Part shown: piece after piece, positions 43,846 to 52,741 of the stretch
How the letters are laid out: the number at the start of each line of letters is the position of its first letter
Numbering within the stretch: position 1 is the first letter of the stretch
Assembly: GCA_965250195.1 (NCBI GenBank)
Contig: OZ252295.1
Location: 2,542,001 to 2,606,000, forward strand
Source: CAUZIR01 sp965250195
GTDB lineage: Bacteria > Chloroflexota > Dehalococcoidia > Lucifugimonadales > UBA2962
Direction: 5' to 3'
Length of the DNA stretch: 64,000 nucleotides
Program-made: the position numbers and the translations under genes
The notes under the pieces: model-generated
Seen by the model: the letters and a program-made list of their open reading frames with translations, nothing else
The model's database searches: none
What the model was told of the DNA's origin: nothing

Positions 43846-45518
43846 TAGTACTTGCGCTCCTGTGGCTCCCACCGGGTGATGGTTACCGGGACGTACTCGA
43901 TGTTCGGGGTCTGCTCACCCCTGGTCACCACGATGTGCTTTAGCCACTCGGCGTCGTTGCGGTCGGGCATGTCGGTACGGGTGTGCGCTCCCCTGCTCTC
44001 TTTTCGCTCCAGGGCACCGGCGATGATGGTCTCGGCACAATCAAGCATAAAGCCCAACTCCAGCGTGAAGATGAGGTTGGTGTTGAAGATGCGCCCCTTG
44101 TCATGGACGACGACGCCCTCGAAGCGCTTGCGCAACGCCACCAGCGCGGCTCGGGCCGCCTCCATGCCCGCCTGGTCCCTGTAGACGGCCATGTGTTTGT
44201 TCATGGCCTCACCCAGTGCCGTTCGCACCGGGCCGAATAGCTCGCCGTCTTTGCGGTCGAGTATGGCCTGCAGCCGCGCGTTCTCTGACGCTTCAACTGA
44301 ATCATCGACCGAAGAAGTCGTTTGGCTCTTTACCCACTCGGAGGCGTGTGTGCCGGACCTGCGCCCGAATACGAGCGTGTCGAGCAGGGAGTTGGCGCCG
44401 AGACGGTTGCCGCCGTGGACGCTGACGCAGGCCGTCTCTCCGGCCGCATAGAGGCCCGGAACATTTGTCTGGCCATGGATGTCGGTCTTGATGCCGCCCA
44501 TGATGTAGTGCATGCCGGGCCGGATGGGGACCGTTTCTGTGGCCAGGTCCCTGCCAGCGAAGTCGATGCCCAGCTGGCGTATCTGGCCGAGGCGTTCATT
44601 GATCAGCTTTTCACCGAGATGGCGGGCGTCGAGCATGACGCAGCCGTCTATGTCCCGGCCCTCGTTGATTTCGGTCTGTTCCGCCCTTGAGACGACATCG
44701 CGCGAAGCGAGTTCCATCATGTTGGGGGCGTAACGCTCCATGAAGCGATCACCGGAGGCGTTGAGCAGGTAAGCGCCTTCGCCGCGAGCGGCTTCGGACA
44801 TGAGAGCGCCGTTGTTCTTGAGCGTCGTCGGATGGTACTGGACCATCTCCATGTCCATCACGCCGGCACCTGCCTGATATGCCTGGGCGATGCCGTCGCC
44901 GGTGCAAATGAGGGCGTTGGTGCTGGGCTCGAAAACTCGCCCCAGTCCACCGGACGCGACGATGACGGCCTTGGCACGGAGGTAATGAAGGTCGCCGGTG
45001 CGCATGTCCATGGCCACGGCCCCGGTGCACCGCCCGTCATCCATGACGAGGGTGGTGACGAACCACTCTTCGTAGACCTGGACTCCGGACTTAAGGACCT
45101 GCTCGTGCAGTACGTGCAGCAGGGCCTGGCCGGTGAAGTCCGCCACGAAGAAGGTGCGGGCCTCACGCTGGCCTCCGAAGGCCCGGACGCCGAGTCGGCC
45201 CTCCTCGTCACGGTTGAAGGCGGCGCCCATGTGCTCCATGCCGATGACTTCGTCGCCGGCCTCTCGGGCCATTACTTCTACCGCGTCCTGGTCGGCGAGG
45301 TAATCCGAACCCTTTATGGTGTCGAAGGCGTGGTCTTCCCAACTGTCGCCCCGGTCGGTGAGGGCGGCGTTGATGCCCCCCTGGGCGGCGTTGGAGTGGC
45401 TGCGGACGGGGTAGACCTTGGTGACGACGGCGACGTTGACCCCGTTTTGGGCGGCGGAAAGGGCGGCTCTCATGCCGGCGAGACCGGCCCCGATGACGAG
45501 TACGTCGTGGTCAAACAT
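43845..45518 (-). CDS. sdhA: Succinate dehydrogenase/fumarate reductase flavoprotein
   Basis: A 557-residue flavoprotein. DVLVIGAGLAGMRAAL binds FAD, and SHSNAAQGGINAAL carries the His for covalent flavin. YHPTTLKNNG, GLYAAGETACVSVHGGNRLGANSLLD and the C-terminal R-rich section are family-typical. It oxidises succinate or reduces fumarate. It is first in a three-gene set with sdhB and the HdrB-like gene. Direction in the cell cannot be read from sequence. Confidence 0.94.
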   Translation of the reverse strand: MFDHDVLVIGAGLAGMRAALSAAQNGVNVAVVTKVYPVRSHSNAAQGGINAALTDRGDSWEDHAFDTIKGSDYLADQDAVEVMAREAGDEVIGMEHMGAAFNRDEEGRLGVRAFGGQREARTFFVADFTGQALLHVLHEQVLKSGVQVYEEWFVTTLVMDDGRCTGAVAMDMRTGDLHYLRAKAVIVASGGLGRVFEPSTNALICTGDGIAQAYQAGAGVMDMEMVQYHPTTLKNNGALMSEAARGEGAYLLNASGDRFMERYAPNMMELASRDVVSRAEQTEINEGRDIDGCVMLDARHLGEKLINERLGQIRQLGIDFAGRDLATETVPIRPGMHYIMGGIKTDIHGQTNVPGLYAAGETACVSVHGGNRLGANSLLDTLVFGRRSGTHASEWVKSQTTSSVDDSVEASENARLQAILDRKDGELFGPVRTALGEAMNKHMAVYRDQAGMEAARAALVALRKRFEGVVVHDKGRIFNTNLIFTLELGFMLDCAETIIAGALERKESRGAHTRTDMPDRNDAEWLKHIVVTRGEQTPNIEYVPVTITRWEPQERKY

Positions 45519-45676
45519 TGGTCGAATAATATCAGACGGCTATGGCCCGGACAAGGCACTTGTGCCGGCGTTCACACACTCACGAGCGCCGGTGCGCCGC
45601 GGACCGTGAGGAATGGGCACTCATCAAGTAAGATGACCGGCGCAGGCCCTGTTCGAAGAGGCCGCAGGAGGAACTT

Positions 45677-46633
45677 TTGCCGCATCCAAACAACAACGCA
45701 TGGCTTTCACTGCTGGTCGGTGAGGAGATCGATCCGCCCCCCCTGACGTCGCCCGATGAGCTGCCTTTCGTGCGCGAGGCGATAGATATGAGCGGACTCG
45801 CCGTGGATCTGCCGAGTATGGCCGAGACGCATGAGCGGGTCCTGATAAGAGAGCGCGATGGCTGGGACCTGACCGCTGAGATCTATGTCCCGCATGGCGA
45901 CGGACCGTTTCCGGTGATTCTCTATATCCACGGAGGAGCCTGGGCCGTGGGCTCGACCATGGGCGTGCGGCGCAAGACCATGCGGATCGCCGAGCACGGC
46001 TTTGTAATTGTGAACGTGGACTACTCTCTTGCACCCGAGAGACCGTTCCCAAACGCGCCCGAGGACGTGGTCTATACCGCACGCTGGATTACTCAGAACA
46101 TCGCCCAGTTCTCCGGTGACGCCAGCAGACTGGTCGTTAGTGGAGACTCGGCCGGGGGCAACCTGTCGGCGGTGGCGATGCACACACTGCACGGCGACCC
46201 GGACGCGGTGGACGGCGGGGACCTGGCCGGGGTGCCTGTGCGGTTCGTGGGGGCGGTGCTGTATTACGGGGTCTTCGACTTCCCCCTGGCGCTGGCCGAG
46301 CCGCTGTCGAATAAGGAGTGGGTGGAGATTGTCTGGCACCGGGCGTATCTGGGACCGGACTATCTAAAACGCAACAGGGACCCGGTCGTCAGCCCGATCT
46401 TTTCGCCTCATTTAGAAAAATTCCCGCCCTGCTACCTGGTATGCGGGGACGAGGACTCGCTGCTAAGTAACACACTCGCGATGACGAAAGCCCTGGCGAA
46501 CGCGAACGTGCCGGTCACCGTGTCGATACCGGGAGGGCTGGACCACACGTTTGACTACGTGGAGCATAAGCTCGAAGGGGTGACGCCGGAGATCGAGCGC
46601 ATCATCGGCTGGCTCAAGACCGTTACCGCTTAG
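45677..46633 (+). CDS. Acetyl esterase/lipase-type alpha/beta hydrolase
   Basis: A 318-residue hydrolase of the hormone-sensitive-lipase-like group: oxyanion motif YIHGGAWAVGS, nucleophile elbow GDSAGGN, and a final His in GGLDHTFDYV. There is no signal peptide. The start is TTG at 45677 with AGGAGG seven bases before it. It probably acts on short-chain esters. No operon partner is evident. Confidence 0.88.
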   Translation: MPHPNNNAWLSLLVGEEIDPPPLTSPDELPFVREAIDMSGLAVDLPSMAETHERVLIRERDGWDLTAEIYVPHGDGPFPVILYIHGGAWAVGSTMGVRRKTMRIAEHGFVIVNVDYSLAPERPFPNAPEDVVYTARWITQNIAQFSGDASRLVVSGDSAGGNLSAVAMHTLHGDPDAVDGGDLAGVPVRFVGAVLYYGVFDFPLALAEPLSNKEWVEIVWHRAYLGPDYLKRNRDPVVSPIFSPHLEKFPPCYLVCGDEDSLLSNTLAMTKALANANVPVTVSIPGGLDHTFDYVEHKLEGVTPEIERIIGWLKTVTA

Positions 46634-46669
46634 GGAGAGGTCGCAGGCGCCGCGACGGAGCGGAATTAG

Positions 46670-46885
46670 TTAGGAACGCCCGGCCTTGCCGGTCCAGGTT
46701 TGCAGGTACTCCGAGAGGACGGCCTGGATGTTGGTGTCCTCTTGGACGCACTTGATCTTGACCGACTTCCACAGGTCGGTCGGGACGCGGACGGTCAGCG
46801 CCTTGGAATCCTGATTGGGGCTGTCCCCCGCCCTGTCTGACACTGGGCGGCCCTGGGACGGTTTGCCTTGCCTGCTCGTTGTCGT
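46670..46885 (-). CDS. Ribbon-helix-helix DNA-binding protein
   Basis: A 71-residue protein with a disordered N-terminus and an RHH pattern (KALTVRVPTDLWKSVKIKCV, then IQAVLSEYLQTW). RHH proteins repress promoters or act as antitoxins, but no toxin gene is next to it. Start ATG at 46885; 46900 would add five residues. It is divergent from the gene at 47015, and the region between contains palindromes it might bind. Confidence 0.65.
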   Translation of the reverse strand, partial: TTTSRQGKPSQGRPVSDRAGDSPNQDSKALTVRVPTDLWKSVKIKCVQEDTNIQAVLSEYLQTWTGKAGRS

Positions 46886-46903
46886 CATGACGCGTTGCAT
46901 TTT

Positions 46904-46966
46904 ACACGTGTTGACAGTTCGAAGGCAATACTTTTATACTGTTTAACGTCAAATCAACAAGACGTT
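46904..46966. promoter_or_regulatory. Divergent control region with promoter and palindromes
   Basis: Plus-strand promoter TTGACA (46911-46916), 18 bases, TATACT (46935-46940). An ACACGTGT palindrome (46904-46911) touches the -35 box. Downstream, AACGTC (46945-46950) and GACGTT (46961-46966) form an inverted repeat around the expected transcription start. Confidence 0.6.
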
Positions 46967-47014
46967 TTTACGGGCTGGCGCATCGGCTCAGAGCCGCCAC
47001 GACGGCGGATCGCA

Positions 47015-47341
47015 ATGGCGACGCCAAGTCATGACGAAAAGCTATATAAGGCGGCCAAGATGACCGACGCAGCGATGCTGGTGGACTTGCTCAAGGCCGA
47101 GCTCGAGACGCTGAAGGCCACCGATCCTACTCTCGACTGGACGATTCTCGACCGCCTGCACGCCTCGGTCGCCACCGACGTTTACATGGACGAGATGTAC
47201 GGCCCTCGCATCGACGATCAACATAAAGAGATGCACGCCCTGCTGGACGAGGCCAAGGACCTGGGCCGCGAGGTGCAGGCGTTCATGGCCGCCGGGGTGC
47301 GGGCCTTCCAGGCACTGGAGGCCAGGCAGCCCGCACGCTAA
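47015..47341 (+). CDS. Small helical protein of unknown function
   Basis: A 108-residue, largely helical and charged protein (ATPSHDEKLYKAAKMTDAA, LLKAELETLKATDPTLDW, HKEMHALLDEAKDLGREV). No family recognised. I use ATG 47015; a longer ORF begins at 46868 but that part overlaps the control region and promoter. The strong promoter upstream gives a leader of about 70 bases. Confidence 0.55.
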   Translation: MATPSHDEKLYKAAKMTDAAMLVDLLKAELETLKATDPTLDWTILDRLHASVATDVYMDEMYGPRIDDQHKEMHALLDEAKDLGREVQAFMAAGVRAFQALEARQPAR

Positions 47342-47374
47342 CGCCCTGGCCCAGGCGCTGACGACGAGGGCCCG

Positions 47375-48196
47375 TTAGTTGCTGATCAACATGCCCGGTT
47401 GGCAGCTGCGGCAGTATGAGGTGATGCGCCGGTTCGCCGTCACCTCGGTTATGTTGCCTCCGCACACGGGGCACGGTTCCCCTCCCCTCCTGTGGACCAA
47501 CAGGAAGTCGCGAATCTTTTGATGGATTCGGTCCCCGGTGCGCTCGCGCACTTCCTCGATGGCCTTTCTGATTACGTTCGGCATGGCGAGCCTTAGTCGG
47601 TCGAGATCGGCATCGGAGAGCGCTTTCTTTTTTTTGAACGGGTAGATTTTGGCGTCGAAGAGGATTTCATCGGCGTAGGCATTGCCGATTCCAGCTACCA
47701 TCTGACCACGCGTGAGGATGCCCTTTATCTCGCCCCGGAACGGCTGAAGCCTGTCTTTTAGCTCGGACAACGACATGGGGTCCAGTACGTCGGGCACGCC
47801 GGTCGCCAGCCTGGGGATGTCGGCGAGCTGCTCACGGGTGGCGTAGTAGGCCATGCCCATCTGCTTTTCGTCTAAATAGCGCAACTCTGAGCCAGACGAC
47901 ATGCTCAGTACAAAGCAGGTTTTCTTCAGAACCCGGTCGCCGGGGTCGGCGTACTGGAGCAGGCCCGTGAGCATCATGTGCAGGGCGATGGCCCGGCCGC
48001 CGGACAGGCCGAAGACGAGCATCTTGCCCCTGCGGTCCAACGACTCGAAGGTACGTCCGGGCAGGTCGCCTTCGAAGTCTCCGGCGAGTGAACGAAGCAC
48101 GCTGGGCTTCAAGACGCGGGCAGCCGTCACCCGCTCCCCGACCAGCCGGGGGGTGAGGAATTCTCTGACTACCTCGAGGTCCGGGGCCTCCGGCAT
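47375..48196 (-). CDS. Fpg/Nei-family DNA glycosylase
   Basis: A 273-residue glycosylase/AP lyase that removes oxidised bases. It begins PEAPDLEVVREFL rather than the PELPEVE of typical Fpg. The helix-two-turn-helix GILTRGQMVAGIGNAYADEILF is present, as is the C-terminal zinc finger (CPVCGG and CRSCQ). The changed N-terminus keeps the Pro-Glu active site. It could be Fpg or an Nei-like enzyme. Confidence 0.85.
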   Translation of the reverse strand: MPEAPDLEVVREFLTPRLVGERVTAARVLKPSVLRSLAGDFEGDLPGRTFESLDRRGKMLVFGLSGGRAIALHMMLTGLLQYADPGDRVLKKTCFVLSMSSGSELRYLDEKQMGMAYYATREQLADIPRLATGVPDVLDPMSLSELKDRLQPFRGEIKGILTRGQMVAGIGNAYADEILFDAKIYPFKKKKALSDADLDRLRLAMPNVIRKAIEEVRERTGDRIHQKIRDFLLVHRRGGEPCPVCGGNITEVTANRRITSYCRSCQPGMLISN

Positions 48197-48384
48197 CTCC
48201 TTTGACTTCCTTCCGATTGCCCAATTGCGGGCCTGTCACACGTCCCCTGTCAACTCCGTCCGGGCTCATGGTACACTCCCTCGCATCTACCCGTCTGGCG
48301 CGTCCACCTGTCTGTAGACCGGCGCGCCCGGTTTCACCCGATGTGGATAGTTGACCTCGTCGATAGTTCGCCAAGAGGAGAGAA

Positions 48385-49437
48385 ATGGTGTCGGAGAGAA
48401 CGGGAAAGGTGCAGTCCGTACTCAGGCTAATTGACCCATCCGAACTTGGCATGACCTCCATGCATGAGCACGTGCTGATCGACCTGCGCTGCTATTTCGA
48501 GATGGCCGAGGAGGCGACGGAGCGCTGGTATATCGACGCACCGTTCACGATGGACATCCGGGGCAATATCGGCAAACGCTGGTGGTACAACTCCGACGTT
48601 AACCTCTTGCTTGACGAGAGCACACAGCGCTACGAGCTTCGAAAATGGTTCCTGGCGGGAGGCGGCTCGATCGTGGACACGACGAGTATCGGCATCGCAC
48701 GCGACCCGCTGGCGCTGGCACGCATCGCGCGGGCGACGAGCATCAACATTGTGATGGGGGCGTCTTACTACGTCCCGCCCTCTTACCCGCCTGATATGGA
48801 TGATCGGCCTGAAGATGAGATCACGCAGTCGATCGTCCGCGACATCACCGTCGGCGTCGGTGACACCGGGGTCAAGGCCGGTATCATCGGCGAGGTCGGG
48901 AACCTCTGGCCGACGAATGAGACGTCTCGAAGAATCCTCCGGGCGTCAGCCCGTGCGTCGGTCGAGACAGGCGCGCCCATCTCGATCCACCCCGGCTTCC
49001 ACGACGACGCGGTGATGCACCACATGAAAGACCTGCTCGACGCCGGAGCGGACCCGTCCCGCATCATCATGGGCCACCTGGATTCCATCGGCATGGACGC
49101 GGTGAGGGAGGTTGCGAAGACCGGCGCCTACATCCAGTACGACACCTTCGGGTTCAAGGACACCATGTGGAGCGAGATCGCCGGTCAGGTGTCACCTATA
49201 CCCACCGACGTGCAGCGAATGGAGCGGTTGCAGCAATTGATGGAGTGGGGCTACGAGGACCGGCTGCTGATCGCCCACGACGTGTGCTTCAAGTCCGGGA
49301 TTACACGGTACGGGGGCAAGGGTTACGGGCACATCATCAATTCCATCATTCCCCGTATGCGCCGTAGAGGATTTACTCAGCAAACCGTCGACAACATACT
49401 GGTCGAGAACCCGAAGTGCGTCCTGGCTTTCGCGTAG
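48385..49437 (+). CDS. Phosphotriesterase-family hydrolase, paralogue 1
   Basis: A 350-residue member of the phosphotriesterase/PHP group of metal-dependent hydrolases. Metal ligands appear in TSMHEHVLID (HxH), in GIIGEVGN (Glu where classical phosphotriesterase has carboxylated Lys), HPGFHDDA, MGHLDS and AHDVCFK. This Glu is the pattern of PHP-type lactonase-like relatives. The start has AGGAGAG. It is the first of four tandem paralogues; the likely substrates are lactones or esters. Confidence 0.85.
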   Translation: MVSERTGKVQSVLRLIDPSELGMTSMHEHVLIDLRCYFEMAEEATERWYIDAPFTMDIRGNIGKRWWYNSDVNLLLDESTQRYELRKWFLAGGGSIVDTTSIGIARDPLALARIARATSINIVMGASYYVPPSYPPDMDDRPEDEITQSIVRDITVGVGDTGVKAGIIGEVGNLWPTNETSRRILRASARASVETGAPISIHPGFHDDAVMHHMKDLLDAGADPSRIIMGHLDSIGMDAVREVAKTGAYIQYDTFGFKDTMWSEIAGQVSPIPTDVQRMERLQQLMEWGYEDRLLIAHDVCFKSGITRYGGKGYGHIINSIIPRMRRRGFTQQTVDNILVENPKCVLAFA

Positions 49438-49445
49438 AGGCTCAC

Positions 49446-50501
49446 GTGGCGATAACACCGACAGGAAAGATACAGACCGTTCTCGGGCCGATAGACCCGT
49501 CGGACGCGGGGATCACCCATACGCACGAGCACGTGCTGATAGACCTGTCCTGCTATTCGTGGGTACCGGAGGCTGCCTCCGATCGGTGGTACATCAACGC
49601 GCCAATCACCATGGACATACTCGGCCGTGCGGAGCCGCGCTGGCAGAACAACCTCGACAATCGGCTGCTATTGGACGAAAGCCACCAGACAGAGGAGCTG
49701 CGCCACTTCGCCGTCGCCGGCGGCGGGACGCTGGTGGACACCACCAGCATAGGCATCGGCCGCGACCCCCTGGCGCTGGCGCGCATGTCCAGGGCGACCG
49801 GCGTGAACCTGGTGATGGGAGCCTCCCACTACGTCCCTCTGACATACACCGAGGAGCTCAAGGCAAGGTCGGAGGACGAGATTTGTCGATCTATTGTCCG
49901 GGATATAACCGTCGGCGTCGGCGAGACCCAGATCAAAGCTGGGGTTATTGGCGAAGTCGGCAACTTCTGGCCGACCAACGACGTCTCCCGGCGCATCCTC
50001 CGGGCGTCCGGGCGGGCGTCGAAGGAGACCGGGGCCTCGGTGATCGTGCACCCCGGCTACGGCGTCGAGGCTCTCACGCAGCACGCCAACGACCTGATGG
50101 AGGGCGGTGCCGAGCCGTCGCGCATCGTCATCGGCCACCTGGACATGTTCCACGACCTCGCCGCCATTCGCAGCCTGGCCGAGACGGGAGTCATGCTGGA
50201 GTACGATGCGTTCGGCATGGAGGACACGAACCTGGGCGACGTAGGTGGACAGGCCGTTACGCTACCTACCGACGCCGAGACCATCGGACGGCTGGCCCAG
50301 CTGATGGAGTGGGGTCTGGGCGACCGGCTGGTGATCGCCCACGACGTGTGCCGCAAGCCTCACCTGACCAGCCACGGCGGCAACGGCTACGCCCACATAA
50401 TCGAGAGCATCGTGCCCCGGATGAGTATGCGCGGCTTTTCACAGGACGAAATCGACACTATTCTCGTTCGGAACCCGGCCCGGGTTCTGACACTCGCCTA
50501 G
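49446..50501 (+). CDS. Phosphotriesterase-family hydrolase, paralogue 2
   Basis: A 351-residue paralogue with THTHEHVLID, KAGVIGEVGN, VHPGYGVEA, IGHLDMF and AHDVCRK. GTG at 49446 is preceded by GAGG that overlaps the end of paralogue 1; the ORF extends upstream to 49416 in the same frame but inside paralogue 1. It differs from its neighbours in the middle region (SWVPEAASDRWYINAP), so it may have a different substrate. Confidence 0.85.
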   Translation: MAITPTGKIQTVLGPIDPSDAGITHTHEHVLIDLSCYSWVPEAASDRWYINAPITMDILGRAEPRWQNNLDNRLLLDESHQTEELRHFAVAGGGTLVDTTSIGIGRDPLALARMSRATGVNLVMGASHYVPLTYTEELKARSEDEICRSIVRDITVGVGETQIKAGVIGEVGNFWPTNDVSRRILRASGRASKETGASVIVHPGYGVEALTQHANDLMEGGAEPSRIVIGHLDMFHDLAAIRSLAETGVMLEYDAFGMEDTNLGDVGGQAVTLPTDAETIGRLAQLMEWGLGDRLVIAHDVCRKPHLTSHGGNGYAHIIESIVPRMSMRGFSQDEIDTILVRNPARVLTLA

Positions 50502-50514
50502 CCCGGGTTTTTGT
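50470..50514 (+). terminator. Possible terminator between paralogues 2 and 3
   Basis: AACCCGG (50472-50478) can pair with CCGGGTT near 50503-50509, followed by TTTTTGTT. The stem is short and overlaps the end of the gene, so confidence is limited. Confidence 0.4.
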
Positions 50515-50541
50515 TGACTCAGCCCGGGTTTTTGTTCACTT
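50500..50541 (+). repeat. Direct repeat AGCCCGGGTTTTTGTT (two copies)
   Basis: AGCCCGGGTTTTTGTT occurs at about 50500 and again at about 50521, separated by GACTC. The second copy precedes the ribosome binding site of paralogue 3. Confidence 0.75.
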
Positions 50542-50555
50542 AGCAGGAGGAGAGA

Positions 50556-51611
50556 TTGGCCAAGTCGGAGCGCAGCGGAAAAATTCAGACGGTCCTGGGG
50601 CTGATAGAGCCTGAGGCCCTTGGCACCACCGTCACGCACGAGCACGCACTGATCGACCTGTCGTGCTATTTCACGATGCCGGAAGAGGCCACGGAGCGCT
50701 GGTACATAGACGCCCCGTTGACCATGGATATACGGGGAAACATTGGCAAGCGCTGGGCTCACAACAAGGACGTGCAGCTATTGATCGACGAGAAGGTGCA
50801 GACGGAGGAGATTTACAAGTTCTATCTCGCCGGCGGCCAGTCGATTGTGGACACGACGTCCATCGGCATCGGCCGCGACCCGCTGGCCCTGGCGCGCATG
50901 TCCAGGGCGACGGGCCTCAACCTGGTATTGGGCTCTTCGTTCTACGTCCCGGTTTCCTACCCGGCCGATATCGACGACCGCTCGGAGCAGGACATCACCG
51001 ATCTGATCATCCACGACGTGACGGTTGGGGTTAAGGACACGGGGATAAGGGTAGGCATCATCGGCGAGGTGGGCAACTTTTGGCCCACTATCGAGACGTC
51101 ACGAAAGATTCTGCGGGCGTCTGCACAGGCGTCGAAAGAGACCGGGGCGCCGATTCTCATTCACCCCGGCTTCCACCCCGACGCGCTGCTGCACCATATG
51201 AACGACCTGATCGAGGCGGGGGCCGACCCCACCCGCATCATCATGGGCCACCAGGACACGGCCAAGCTTGACGTAGTCAGAGAGGTGGCAGAGACCGGCG
51301 CCTACATTGAGCACGATATCTTCGGCTCGGAGGACACGGTCTGGGGCGCGGTCGCCGGCCAACAAATCGCCATTCCCACGGACGTTCAGCGCATGCAGCG
51401 GCTGGAGCAGCTTATGACGTGGGGCTACGAGGACAGGCTCGTGATCGCCCAGGACATTTGCTTTAAGACGGGCCTCACCCGCTACGGCGGCAAGGGCTAC
51501 GCGCACATCGTCGAGAGTATCGTGCCCAGGATGCGCAGACGCGGGTTCTCGCAGCAAAACATCGACAACATCCTGATTGAAAACCCGAAGCGCATTCTAA
51601 CCTTCGAATAG
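50556..51611 (+). CDS. Phosphotriesterase-family hydrolase, paralogue 3
   Basis: A 351-residue paralogue starting TTG after an AGGAGGAG site. Motifs: TVTHEHALID, RVGIIGEVGN, HPGFHPDA, MGHQDTA and AQDICFK. The conserved metal residues are kept; the last motif has Gln-Asp instead of His-Asp, and Lys of paralogue 1 (KAG) is replaced by Arg (RVG). Its N-terminal DNA is nearly the same as that of paralogue 4, suggesting a recent duplication. Confidence 0.85.
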   Translation: MAKSERSGKIQTVLGLIEPEALGTTVTHEHALIDLSCYFTMPEEATERWYIDAPLTMDIRGNIGKRWAHNKDVQLLIDEKVQTEEIYKFYLAGGQSIVDTTSIGIGRDPLALARMSRATGLNLVLGSSFYVPVSYPADIDDRSEQDITDLIIHDVTVGVKDTGIRVGIIGEVGNFWPTIETSRKILRASAQASKETGAPILIHPGFHPDALLHHMNDLIEAGADPTRIIMGHQDTAKLDVVREVAETGAYIEHDIFGSEDTVWGAVAGQQIAIPTDVQRMQRLEQLMTWGYEDRLVIAQDICFKTGLTRYGGKGYAHIVESIVPRMRRRGFSQQNIDNILIENPKRILTFE

Positions 51612-51620
51612 GAGGCCGCG

Positions 51621-52679
51621 CTGCCCAAGTCCGAGCGCAGCGGGAAGATCCAGACGGTTCTCGGGCTGATCGAGCCCGACCGGCTCGGTGTGACCATTAC
51701 CCACGAGCACGCCCTCATCGACCTGTCGCCCTTCTTCGTGATGCCCGAGGAGGCGTCGGAACGCTCGTACATCGACAGGCCGTTCGCCATGGACATTCGG
51801 GGCAATATCGGCAGGCGCTGGTCGCACAACCGGGACATCCAGCGACTCGTGGACGAGCGCGTCCAGACCGAGGAGGTGCATAAGTACTTCCTCGCCGGCG
51901 GCCGGTCCATGGTCGACACCACGAGCCTGGGCATAGGTCGAGACCCTTCGGCTCTCGCCCGTACCTCAAGGGCCACCGGGCTTAACATCGTGATGGGCGG
52001 CTCGCACTACATCCCGCTGGTACATCCACCCGACATGGAGGGGCGGTCTGAAGACGAGATCGTCGAGGAGATCGTGCGGGATGTCACGGTCGGTGTGAGG
52101 GACACCGGCATAAAGACCGGCATCATCGGCGAGATCGGCAACGTCTGGCCCACAACCGAGGCCTCGCGCAAGATCCTGCGCGCTTCGGCCCGCTCATCGG
52201 TCGAGACCGGCGCGCCGCTGCTCATCCACCCCGGCTTCCATCCCGACGCACCTCTGCATCACATCGACGATCTCGTTGGCGCCGGTGCGGACCCGTCGCG
52301 GATCGTCATGGCCCATCTCGACACCTTCGCCGACATGGGTCTCATAAGGGAGATCGCCGAGACTGGTGTCTATCTGGAGCACGACATCCTAGGTTCCGAG
52401 GACTCGTTGTGGGGCTCGGTGGCCGACCAGCCCATCGCCGTGCTCACCGACGCGCAGCGCATGGACAGGCTGGAGCAGTTCATCGCCTGGGGATACGAGG
52501 ACAGGCTGGTGATCTCCCACGACGTGTGCTTCAAGATCGGCCTTACACGCCTGGGCGGCAGGGGCTACGCGCACATCCTCGAATCCATAGTCCCGCGTAT
52601 GCAGCGTAGAGGTTTCTCGCAACGCAGCATCGACAAAATCCTGGTGGAAAACCCCAAACGGATTCTGACCTTCGAGTAA
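51621..52679 (+). CDS. Phosphotriesterase-family hydrolase, paralogue 4, with CTG start
   Basis: A 352-residue paralogue. The first ATG/GTG/TTG in frame is GTG 51690, but that would remove the conserved first 23 residues (PKSERSGKIQTVLGLIEPD). A CTG at 51621 lies five bases after GGAGG and aligns exactly with the TTG start of paralogue 3, so I call it the start. Motifs: TITHEHALID, KTGIIGEIGN, HPGFHPDA, MAHLDTF and SHDVCFK. It is probably translated with the three genes upstream. Confidence 0.8.
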   Translation: MPKSERSGKIQTVLGLIEPDRLGVTITHEHALIDLSPFFVMPEEASERSYIDRPFAMDIRGNIGRRWSHNRDIQRLVDERVQTEEVHKYFLAGGRSMVDTTSLGIGRDPSALARTSRATGLNIVMGGSHYIPLVHPPDMEGRSEDEIVEEIVRDVTVGVRDTGIKTGIIGEIGNVWPTTEASRKILRASARSSVETGAPLLIHPGFHPDAPLHHIDDLVGAGADPSRIVMAHLDTFADMGLIREIAETGVYLEHDILGSEDSLWGSVADQPIAVLTDAQRMDRLEQFIAWGYEDRLVISHDVCFKIGLTRLGGRGYAHILESIVPRMQRRGFSQRSIDKILVENPKRILTFE

Positions 52680-52681
52680 GG

Positions 52682-52741
52682 GGGCTCTCCGCTCACGGGG
52701 TTCGCCCGTCAGGGCTTCTTCGACACATGGCCTCATCGCTT
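52682..52741 (-). repeat. Dispersed two-hairpin repeat, copy 6 (inverted)
   Basis: On the minus strand the sequence reads GCGATGAGGCCATGTGTCGA, AGAAGCCC, then CGAAC-CCC-GTGAG and CGGAGAGCC. It is the only copy in this orientation. On the plus strand it supplies the ATG (52727) and the first codons of the next gene. Confidence 0.78.

Noticed and set aside
44832..45746. 304-codon plus-strand ORF opposite sdhA
   Set aside because: Antisense shadow; its codons mirror the sdhA frame.
46670..47341. Toxin-antitoxin pair from the RHH gene and its neighbour
   Set aside because: The genes are divergent and the neighbour has no toxin features.
50500..50541. CRISPR-like or mobile repeat between phosphotriesterase genes
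   Set aside because: Only two short copies with a five-base spacer; more likely a local duplication of a terminator arm.
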